A DNA stretch of 10,137 nucleotides from Hyphomicrobiaceae bacterium. Lineage in GTDB: Bacteria > Pseudomonadota > Alphaproteobacteria > Rhizobiales > Hyphomicrobiaceae. The DNA lies in the NCBI GenBank assembly GCA_017353825.1, contig JAFMSC010000115.1, positions 1 through 10,137 on the forward strand, in the 5' to 3' direction. Both the position numbers and the translations under genes were made by a program. This document shows positions 1 to 6,032 of this stretch, piece after piece. Under the pieces are notes generated by a model. That model searched no databases. It had not been told where the DNA came from and was given only the letters and a program-made list of their open reading frames with translations. Every line of letters starts with the position of its first letter. Position 1 is the stretch's first letter.

Positions 1-2104
1 CAGCGGCACGCTGCATGCCCTGTCGGGTCGCGGCCAGCGCTTGGGCTCCACGCCCTTCACCTTGGGGGCCGGCGAGACCCGCGCCGTGGCAGGCTTCGAC
101 CTACCGCTCGAGCTCAGGAACCAAGTGACGCGCATCGAGATCGACGGCGAGCGCTCGGCGGGGGCCGTGTACCTGCTCGACGCCCGCTCGCAATGGCACC
201 GTGTCGGAATCTACGCCAGCGAGTCGCTGGAGCAGGCGCAGCCGCTGCTCGCACCGCTGTACTTCATCGAGCGGGCGCTGGCTCCGTTCACCGAGCTCGC
301 CAAGAGCGATGTCGCCAACCTGCCCGCGGCGCTCGATACGATCCTCAAGCGCAACGTCTCGGTGCTGATGCTGGCCGATGTCGGCGTGCTGCCGCGCGAG
401 GTCCACGAACGCCTTGCTGAATGGGTCAAGGAGGGAGGCGTGCTGGTGCGGTTCGCAGGCCCGCGGCTGGAGAAGGGCGGCGACGATCTGCTCCCCGTCG
501 CCCTGCGGCTCGGCGGCCGTTCGCTGGGTGGCGCCCTGTCGTGGTCGTCGCCGCAGCCGTTGGCGCCATTCGGCGATGACAGCCTGTTCGCCGGGCTGCC
601 GGTGCCATCCGAGGTGCTGGTCAACCGCCAGGTCCTCGCCGACCCGGCGGCGCTGACCGGCGACGTGAAGGTATGGGCACGCCTCAAGGACGGCACGCCG
701 CTGGTCACAGCCGCCAAGCGCGGCGACGGCCAGGTGATCTTCTTCCATGTCACCGCCAACTCCGATTGGTCGAACCTACCGATGTCGGGCCTGTTCGTGG
801 AGATGTTGCGCCGTGTCACCAGTCTCGGGCGGCTGGGCGGCGCTCCAGAGCGGAGCGAGGCCGAGGTGCAGGACGCCAGCAGTGCGGCGACGGCCGACGT
901 GCTGTCTCCGCTGCAGGTGCTCGACGGCTTCGGCTTGCTCAGGATGCCGCCGCCCACCACGCAAGGCATCGCCGCGGCCAAGATCGCTGATGCGCGGCCC
1001 AACGCCGAGAACCCCCCGGGTTACTACGGTCCGGCCGGATCGCCTCGGTCGCTCAACCTCGTCACGCCCAAGAGCTTGCTGAAGCCGTTGCCAGCCCTGC
1101 CGGCAGGGGTCGAGCGTCGTCTCTACGAGGGCAACACCGCCCAGCCGCTCAAGCCGCAGCTGCTCGCCGCCGCCATGACGCTCTTGTTCGCGGACATCCT
1201 TGCGGTGCTGCTGCTGGCGGGCGGGTTCGGCCTGCGCCGGCGAGCGGGGCGCGCGGCGGCGCAACTTGCTATCGCAGCTGTCGGCGCCACAGCGTTCGTG
1301 GCGTTCGCGCCCGCGCCGGCCAGTGCGCAGGCTACTCCGCCAGCGCGCACCGACACGATGGCCGTCCGGGCCACCTCGAAGGTCACGTTCGGCTACGTGG
1401 TCACGGGCAATGCCACGGCCGACGAGGCCAGTCGGCGCGGGCTGGTCGGGCTCGGCAAGGAATTGACGAAGCGCACCGCCGTGGCGCCCGGCGAGCCATT
1501 TGCGGTCAACATCGAAAGCGACGAGGTCACCTTCTTCCCGCTCATCTACTGGCCGGTGCTGCCCGATGCGCGCCCGCTGTCGCAGGCGGTGCTGGCCAAG
1601 ATCGACGCCTACATGAAACAGGGCGGCATGATCATCTTCGACACCAAGGACTACGGCCAAGGCCTGCCCACGGGCTATAACCTGCGCGGCGACGGCAGCA
1701 CACCCTTGCAGCGCATGCTGGGTAACCTCGATGTCCCGCGCCTGGAGCCCGTGCCCGAGTATCACGTGCTCACCAAGTCGTTCTATCTCTTGCGCACCTT
1801 CCCCGGTCGCTTCGAGGGCGGCAGCCTGTGGGTGGAGGCGGAAGCTCCGCGCGACAGCGACCAGGGCCGCCAGGCGCGACGCGTCGATGGCGTCAGCTCG
1901 ATCCTGATCACCTCCAACGACTTCGCCTCGGCGTGGGCTGTGGACGACAATGACCGGCCCATCTACCCGGTGGTCCCCGGCGGCGAGCGCCAGCGCGAGA
2001 TGGCCTGGCGGGTGGGGATCAATATCGTCATGTACGTGCTCACGGGCAACTACAAGGCCGACCAAGTACATGTGCCCGCGCTTCTGGAGCGGCTGGGGCA
2101 ATGA
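1..2104 (+). CDS. DUF4159 domain membrane protein (BatA-like family), 5'-truncated by window edge
   Basis: The frame is open from base 2 with no stop, so the gene begins upstream. The TTG at 41 lies inside the frame and is not a credible start. Counting residues from that TTG, there is a globular region at 1-365 containing a strand-helix-strand module near 106-140 (VLMLAD, then WVKEGGVLVRF). A transmembrane helix follows at about 374-396 and a second hydrophobic stretch at about 407-430 ending ASAQA. The DUF4159 domain is at about 448-676 (FGYVVTGN, YWPVLPD, YMKQGGMIIFDT, GINIVMYVLTGNYK). Full-length relatives are usually around 900-940 aa with an N-terminal BatA (aerotolerance-type) membrane domain, so roughly 250 residues are missing here. 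The biochemical role is unknown. Relatives sit beside MoxR ATPase and DUF58 genes, which suggests an envelope complex. The TGA is followed by a 214-bp gap before the next gene, long for an operon. The DUF4159 call is firm; the function is not known. Confidence 0.88.
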   Translation, partial: SGTLHALSGRGQRLGSTPFTLGAGETRAVAGFDLPLELRNQVTRIEIDGERSAGAVYLLDARSQWHRVGIYASESLEQAQPLLAPLYFIERALAPFTELAKSDVANLPAALDTILKRNVSVLMLADVGVLPREVHERLAEWVKEGGVLVRFAGPRLEKGGDDLLPVALRLGGRSLGGALSWSSPQPLAPFGDDSLFAGLPVPSEVLVNRQVLADPAALTGDVKVWARLKDGTPLVTAAKRGDGQVIFFHVTANSDWSNLPMSGLFVEMLRRVTSLGRLGGAPERSEAEVQDASSAATADVLSPLQVLDGFGLLRMPPPTTQGIAAAKIADARPNAENPPGYYGPAGSPRSLNLVTPKSLLKPLPALPAGVERRLYEGNTAQPLKPQLLAAAMTLLFADILAVLLLAGGFGLRRRAGRAAAQLAIAAVGATAFVAFAPAPASAQATPPARTDTMAVRATSKVTFGYVVTGNATADEASRRGLVGLGKELTKRTAVAPGEPFAVNIESDEVTFFPLIYWPVLPDARPLSQAVLAKIDAYMKQGGMIIFDTKDYGQGLPTGYNLRGDGSTPLQRMLGNLDVPRLEPVPEYHVLTKSFYLLRTFPGRFEGGSLWVEAEAPRDSDQGRQARRVDGVSSILITSNDFASAWAVDDNDRPIYPVVPGGERQREMAWRVGINIVMYVLTGNYKADQVHVPALLERLGQ

Positions 2105-2180
2105 TGACGCCGAGGTCCCCCTCGCCCCGCGCCACGCCAAGCTCCTCTCGCGCTCCGACAACGCTGACAGAGGGCCTGGG

Positions 2181-2223
2181 TGAGAGGCGGGGGCGCACTC
2201 CGAGCGCAGTGTTTGTGGCTGCC
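2181..2223 (+). repeat. Intergenic degenerate direct repeat, copy 1
   Basis: This stretch aligns by eye with 4510-4551 over 43 columns, with about 32 identical and one single-base gap. The best block is CACTC, one variable base, then GAGCGCAG, followed by TGTGG. It lies in the gap between the DUF4159 gene and the vWA-like membrane protein gene, in the same orientation as copy 2. It is non-coding in any convincing frame. It is probably a member of a dispersed intergenic repeat family, but two copies in one window cannot prove that. Confidence 0.5.
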
Positions 2224-2274
2224 GGCTGTCCTGCCCACGCGGCGTCTGCGCCTCTGTCTGGCCCTCACTCTAAC

Positions 2275-2298
2275 CCTCTTCCGGCAAGCGGGGAGAGG
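2275..2298. repeat. Intergenic hairpin, rhizobial-type palindromic element
   Basis: The arms CCTCTTCC (2275-2282) and GGGGAGAG-G (2291-2298) pair over 8 bp with one G-T wobble around a GGCAAGCG loop. It resembles the CCCTCTCCCCGCAAGCGGGGAGAGGG palindromes that I know as common in the intergenic DNA of rhizobial-type genomes. There is no T tract, so an intrinsic terminator is unlikely. It ends 20 bp before the start codon of the next gene and could affect RNA stability or partial readthrough within the operon. Confidence 0.55.
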
Positions 2299-2318
2299 CA
2301 AACCGCGCGGAGTAGGTG

Positions 2319-4436
2319 ATGAGCAACTGGTCGCTCGATTTCGCGCTAACTCTGCCGCCTGCGGTGTATTGGGTGGGCGTGGCCCTGGCTGTCTTACTGG
2401 TGGTGCTGCTCCTCGTGCGGCGCGCGCGCGGCACCCTGCTGCGGGCGCTATCGCTGGGAGCGCTCCTGCTCGCACTTGCCAATCCGACGTTGCGCCAGGA
2501 GGAGCGCGAGAGCCTCGCCAACATCGCCATCGTGGTGACGGACGAAAGCCTCAGCCAAACCATCGCCGGCCGGCCGGAGCAGACGGCGGCCATCAAGCGC
2601 GAACTGGAAGCGCGGCTCGGCGACATCCCCAACCTCCAGGTGCGCTGGGTTTCCTCCTCGCGTCCCACCGGCCAGCAGGCCGCCGGCACGAACCTGTTCG
2701 CCGACTTGAACAGCGCGCTCGCCAATACGCCGCCCGATCGCCTGGCCGGCGTCATCATGATCACCGATGGGGAGGTGCACGACGTGCCCAAGTCGGCGCA
2801 GACCCTGGGCTTCGACGCGCCCGTGCACGGGCTGTTGACTGGCACGCCCGGCGAGTTCGACCGGCGCATCGAGATCAGCAAGGCACCGCGCTACGGCATC
2901 GTCGGCTCCGCCCGCGACGTCGAGCTGCGCGTGGTGGAGACCGGTCGCAAGGGGCGCGCCAGTGAGCGCGTCACCCTTAAAATCCGCCGCGAGGGCAGCC
3001 CCGACACAACGCGCGTGGCGCAGATCGGCCGTCCGGTGACCGTGCCCCTGAAGTTCGATCACGCCGGCCAGAACATCATGGAGATCGAACTCGAGACCGC
3101 GCCAGGCGAGCTGACCGCGGTCAACAACCGCGTGGTGGTGGTGGCCGAGGGCGTGCGCGAGAACCTGCGTGTGCTCTTGGTCTCGGGCGAGCCGCACGCT
3201 GGCGAGCGTGTGTGGCGCAACCTCTTGAAGTCCGACGCTTCCGTCGACCTCGTGCACTTCACGATTCTGCGCCCGCCCGATAAGCAGGACGGCACGCCGA
3301 TCCAGCAGCTGTCGCTGATCGCGTTCCCGACGCGCGAGCTGTTTTCGGAAAAGATCAAGGACTTCGACTTGATCATCTTCGATCGCTACCAGCACCGGGA
3401 CATCCTGCAGACGCTCTACTACGAAAACATCGCCCGCTACGTGCAAGACGGCGGCGCCCTGCTGATCGCCTCCGGCGACGACTACGCCGGCAAGGCCAGC
3501 CTCGCCTACACACCCTTGAGTTCCGTGTTGCCGGCCATGCCGACCGGCCAGCTGATCGAGCGGCCATTCAAGGCCAAGCTCTCCGGCGATGGGCTAAAGC
3601 ACCCGGTCACGCGCGGGCTGCCGGGCTCGGAGGAGAAGGACCCCAGCTGGGGCCGCTGGTTCCGGCAGGTGGAGGTGGCGCCCGGGCGCGGGCGGGTCCT
3701 CATGAAGGGCGCCGACGAGCGGCCCCTGCTGGTGCTCGACCGCAAGAGCAAGGGGCGCGTGGCACTCCTGCTCTCCGACCAGGCCTGGTTGTGGGCGCGC
3801 GGCTACGAGGGCGGCGGGCCGCACACCGACCTGTTGCGTCGCCTCTCGCACTGGCTGATGAAGGAACCCGACCTGGAGGAGGAGCGGCTCTTGGCCTCCG
3901 CCAAAGGCCTCAAGCTCACCATCGAGCGCCGCACCATGGAGGAGGACGGCGTGGCCAAGGTGCAGGTCTCGGCCCCTGGTGGGGAGACCTCCGAGGTGAC
4001 ACTGGACAAGGCCGGACCGGGCGTGTGGCGCTCCACCGTCGATGTGGCAGCGCCGGGGCTCTACAAGCTGGAAACGCAGTCCTCGCTTGGCGCGCTCACG
4101 GCCGTGGCCCATGCCGGCGTCGAGGACGCGCGCGAGATGAGCGAGGTGACGGCCACCGACGAGAAGTTGCGGCCGCTTGCCGAGGCCACTGGCGGCGGCG
4201 TGTTCTGGACGCGCGGGAACGGCCTTCTGTCGGCCGTCGGCACCGGCGTGGAGCTGCCGCGCATCTCCATGCTCACCAACGCCCGCGTGCTGGCCGGCTC
4301 TGGCTGGATGGGCCTTAAGGACCGCGAGGCGTTCGTGACGCGCGGCGTTAAGTTGATCCCGATGTTCACGGGCTTCCTGGCGCTGGCCGCGCTCCTCGCC
4401 CTGCTGGCCGCCACTTGGTGGCGCGAGGGACGCTAG
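2319..4436 (+). CDS. Membrane protein with vWA (MIDAS) domain and glutamine-amidotransferase-like module
   Basis: The product is 705 aa. I chose ATG 2319 over the in-frame GTG at 2316 because GGAG at 2309-2312 sits 6 nt upstream of it. Two helices lie at about 14-33 and 39-55, with RRAR between them as a cytoplasmic loop. A von Willebrand A-like domain follows at about 68-175 with an apparently complete MIDAS: DESLS (D75, S77, S79), T124 in GTNL, and D150 in ITDGE. A beta-rich segment at about 190-280 is followed by a GATase-like module at about 284-515 (LRVLLVSGEP, DLIIFDRY, YVQDGGALLIASGDDYAG, LLSDQAWLWARGYEGGGPH). No nucleophile-elbow cysteine is visible, so it is probably not a glutaminase. 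Another beta-rich stretch precedes a C-terminal helix at about 680-699 and a basic tail, which predicts that the large central part is periplasmic. It follows the DUF4159 gene, as in related genomes, and the two are probably partners. Function is unknown; metal-dependent protein binding is inferred from the vWA fold. Confidence 0.85.
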   Translation: MSNWSLDFALTLPPAVYWVGVALAVLLVVLLLVRRARGTLLRALSLGALLLALANPTLRQEERESLANIAIVVTDESLSQTIAGRPEQTAAIKRELEARLGDIPNLQVRWVSSSRPTGQQAAGTNLFADLNSALANTPPDRLAGVIMITDGEVHDVPKSAQTLGFDAPVHGLLTGTPGEFDRRIEISKAPRYGIVGSARDVELRVVETGRKGRASERVTLKIRREGSPDTTRVAQIGRPVTVPLKFDHAGQNIMEIELETAPGELTAVNNRVVVVAEGVRENLRVLLVSGEPHAGERVWRNLLKSDASVDLVHFTILRPPDKQDGTPIQQLSLIAFPTRELFSEKIKDFDLIIFDRYQHRDILQTLYYENIARYVQDGGALLIASGDDYAGKASLAYTPLSSVLPAMPTGQLIERPFKAKLSGDGLKHPVTRGLPGSEEKDPSWGRWFRQVEVAPGRGRVLMKGADERPLLVLDRKSKGRVALLLSDQAWLWARGYEGGGPHTDLLRRLSHWLMKEPDLEEERLLASAKGLKLTIERRTMEEDGVAKVQVSAPGGETSEVTLDKAGPGVWRSTVDVAAPGLYKLETQSSLGALTAVAHAGVEDAREMSEVTATDEKLRPLAEATGGGVFWTRGNGLLSAVGTGVELPRISMLTNARVLAGSGWMGLKDREAFVTRGVKLIPMFTGFLALAALLALLAATWWREGR

Positions 4437-4458
4437 GCCGAAGTTCCCGGGCTAGGCT

Positions 4459-4506
4459 CCCCTCCCGCGCAGCCGTGAGCGCGCACTCCATCAGCGCGGG
4501 GAGGGG
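4459..4506. terminator. Hairpin between convergent genes, possible bidirectional terminator
   Basis: The left arm 4459-4470 (CCCCTCCCGCGC) pairs with the right arm 4494-4506 (GCGCGGGGAGGGG) over 12 bp with a single bulged G at 4501. The loop is 23 nt. It lies 22 bp after the stop of the vWA-like gene and about 80 bp past the stop of the opposing hydrolase gene. There is no U tract on either strand, so termination would be atypical or Rho-assisted. It may equally be a repeat-family palindrome. Confidence 0.5.
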
Positions 4507-4509
4507 GCT

Positions 4510-4551
4510 TGAGGGGCCGGGTACACTCTGAGCGCAGAATGTGTGGGCGCC
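4510..4551 (+). repeat. Intergenic degenerate direct repeat, copy 2
   Basis: This is the partner of 2181-2223 in the same orientation, about 2.33 kb downstream, so the vWA-like membrane protein gene is flanked by the pair. The shared core is CACTC-N-GAGCGCAG, then T-N-TGTGG and GCC at the end. The hairpin immediately before it has no convincing counterpart of equal strength in copy 1, although pyrimidine-rich CTC/CGC blocks precede both copies. Confidence 0.5.
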
Positions 4552-4587
4552 CCCGCCCCGGATCAAGCCGGTGCTTGGCAGCCCCAC

Positions 4588-5676
4588 CTACATCGCGCGG
4601 CGCGGTGCGGCGGCCAGGAACTCGCGCAGCTGGTTCTGCCAGAACTTGGCCATGCCTGTGGTGAGGTGGCCGCGCGTATCCTCGCTGGCGGGGATCAGGT
4701 AGAGGCGGCCGCCCTTCACCCTCTTCATCTCGCGCTCCATGATGCCGGTCTCAGGCGGGTTGCGCTCGTCGTCGGCGGAGTTGATGGCGAGCAAGGCGGC
4801 CTCGATGCGCTCCAGCCCCGGCGAGGGGTTGTAGTCGCGTGAGGAGTCCCACTGATAGAGGTAGTCGTTGGCATCCGCCGTGGTCGGTGCGGCGAGGCGC
4901 TGGTCGAGTAGCTTGTCGGCCAGCTCCCGCGTCGGAGCGAGCTTTTGGTAGGCGAGCGTGCCGCCGGCGGTGGCGACGCCGAAGAACACAGCCGCCGTGC
5001 GGAAAGCATGCGGCTGGGTCTCGTAGTCCCCACCCTTCCAGTCCGGGTCATTGCGGATAGCGTCGACAATCATGCGACGCATCATCCAGTTGCGGCTCGA
5101 CATCTCGGTGGGCTGCGAGGCCATGGGCACCAGCGCGTCCATGAATTGCGGATGCTTCACGCCCCAGATCCACGTGTGCATGCCGCCCATGGAGTTACCA
5201 ATCACGAGGCGCAGGTGCTTGATGCCGAGCCCCTCCGTCACCAGCCGGTATTGTGCGTCCACCATGTCGTCGTAGTTGTAGCGCGGGAACTTGGTTCGCA
5301 GCCCGTCCGAGGGCTTCGCCGATTTGCCGGCGCCAAGCGCGTCAGGTATGATGATGAAGTACTTGCTCGCGTCCAACGTCTGGCCGGCGCCGAACAGCTC
5401 GCCGGCGAAGGCAGGGGTCAACATGCTGGTGCTGGAGCCGGCGGTGCCGTGCAGGATGAGAACGGGCTCGCCGGAGGGCTCGCCCACAGTCTGGTAGCTG
5501 AGGCGCACTTCCGGCAGCACCTCGCCGGTGTGGAAGCGCAAGTCGCGCGCCGTCCACTGGCCTTGCCTGGACGCGGGGAACTCCGCCGCCAGGCTCCGGG
5601 CCGAAGCAAGGCCAAGGCCCGCGCAGACGCACACGCAAAAAGCGACATATGAGGTGAGTTGTCTTGGAATGCGCAT
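4588..5676 (-). CDS. Exported alpha/beta-hydrolase, MetX (homoserine O-acetyltransferase)-like
   Basis: The product is 362 aa. I chose the ATG at 5674-5676 because its complement carries AGGGAGG (plus 5683-5689) 6 nt upstream and because translation from it begins with a signal peptide. The longer frame to 5754 adds 26 unconvincing residues. The signal peptide has R2 and R5, a hydrophobic core at about 8-24, and possible cleavage after A26 (ASA) or A30. The mature part is an alpha/beta-hydrolase with VLILHGTAG (oxyanion strand), DALGAGKS, the nucleophile elbow GNSMGG (S162), an acid at D302 or D303 in ADDERNPP, and H337 in RGHLTT. The layout matches the MetX/COG2021 superfamily. Export argues against acetyl-CoA-dependent homoserine acetylation, because acetyl-CoA and homoserine are cytoplasmic; an esterase or other periplasmic hydrolase is more likely. 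The substrate is unknown. It is transcribed alone, convergent with the vWA-like gene and divergent from the epimerase gene. Confidence 0.88.
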   Translation of the reverse strand: MRIPRQLTSYVAFCVCVCAGLGLASARSLAAEFPASRQGQWTARDLRFHTGEVLPEVRLSYQTVGEPSGEPVLILHGTAGSSTSMLTPAFAGELFGAGQTLDASKYFIIIPDALGAGKSAKPSDGLRTKFPRYNYDDMVDAQYRLVTEGLGIKHLRLVIGNSMGGMHTWIWGVKHPQFMDALVPMASQPTEMSSRNWMMRRMIVDAIRNDPDWKGGDYETQPHAFRTAAVFFGVATAGGTLAYQKLAPTRELADKLLDQRLAAPTTADANDYLYQWDSSRDYNPSPGLERIEAALLAINSADDERNPPETGIMEREMKRVKGGRLYLIPASEDTRGHLTTGMAKFWQNQLREFLAAAPRRAM

Positions 5677-5759
5677 CTTCTGCCTCCCTGGAACTCGTCG
5701 ATGGACCGCGTCCTCGTACGTGGCCCCGCAGCCTTGTCTCATCTTCGGCGACATATACT

Positions 5760-5775
5760 GCCGCGGAAACGCGGC
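5760..5775. other. Short perfect hairpin (6-bp stem, GAAA loop on + strand)
   Basis: GCCGCG (5760-5765) pairs perfectly with CGCGGC (5770-5775) across a GAAA loop, and the flanking CT/GG can add two more pairs, one a wobble. On the plus strand the loop is a GNRA tetraloop; on the minus strand it is TTTC. It lies 84 bp upstream of the hydrolase start, so it may be in that gene's leader or be a protein-binding dyad. Chance occurrence in G+C-rich DNA is a real alternative. Confidence 0.4.
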
Positions 5776-5835
5776 GGAAGTCGATGGGTGGCAGGCGCCT
5801 CGTCAGCACGCATGCCGGGCCGTCATGCAGACACT

Positions 5836-5864
5836 TTGAAATATCCGTCATAGGATAATAAACT
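5836..5864 (+). promoter_or_regulatory. Possible sigma70-type promoter for the epimerase-ligase operon
   Basis: TTGAAA at 5836-5841 matches the -35 consensus at 5 of 6 positions. It is separated by 17 bp from TAAACT at 5859-5864, which matches the -10 at 4 of 6. The patch is the most A+T-rich in the neighbourhood. Transcription would start near 5871 and give a leader of about 160 nt before ATG 6033. Two CCGTCAT heptamers, at 5820-5826 and 5846-5852, bracket the -35 box 26 bp apart and could be an operator. GATAAT at 5854-5859 is an alternative -10 but has no well-spaced -35. Confidence 0.35.
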
Positions 5865-5870
5865 GTGGCG

Positions 5871-5891
5871 GGCCTGCGCCGTGCCGCAGCC
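5871..5891 (+). other. Stem-loop at the predicted leader start of the epimerase operon
   Basis: GGC (5871-5873) and TGCG (5875-5878) pair with CGCA (5885-5888) and GCC (5889-5891), leaving one bulged C and a CCGTGC loop. If transcription starts near 5871 this hairpin would be the very 5' end of the mRNA and could stabilise it. It has no T tract and is not a terminator. Confidence 0.3.
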
Positions 5892-6032
5892 AATGCGCTG
5901 ACCACGCAAGGATCGTCCACCGCCACCCTTCCGCTGATGCTTTGTCGAGGCGACAGATCCAGCCATCATCGGCTTGGCCTGCGGGTGCCATCGGTTTCGT
6001 CGAAGGAGAGAGCGGGAGGCTTATCCACCACC

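Larger units (their letters stand above)
5677..6032. other. Divergent intergenic region between hydrolase and epimerase genes
   Basis: These 356 bp contain no convincing gene. An open frame does extend the epimerase upstream to a GTG at 5865, but its 56 residues show no family character, and the NAD-binding fold starts exactly at ATG 6033. The region holds the Shine-Dalgarno of the hydrolase gene (5683-5689, minus), a perfect short hairpin at 5760-5775, a conspicuous A+T-rich island at about 5833-5864 with a possible plus-strand promoter, a second hairpin at 5871-5891, and GGGAGG at 6014-6019, about 13 nt before ATG 6033. I could not find a convincing minus-strand promoter. Confidence 0.6.

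Noticed and set aside
101..748. Long minus-strand frames antisense to the DUF4159 gene and to several other genes
   Set aside because: They are Arg/His/Gln-rich mirror frames typical of G+C-rich coding DNA, without domains or ribosome-binding sites.
2101..2319. 72-codon plus-strand frame starting in the ATGA overlap after the DUF4159 gene
   Set aside because: It translates the repeat and hairpin DNA into a Pro/Ser/Arg-rich string with no recognisable fold, and its end runs into the start of the real gene at 2319.
5865..6032. Upstream GTG extension of the epimerase gene by 56 codons
   Set aside because: The extra residues lack family features and would put a long tail before the N-terminal Rossmann strand, and GGGAGG precedes the ATG at 6033.
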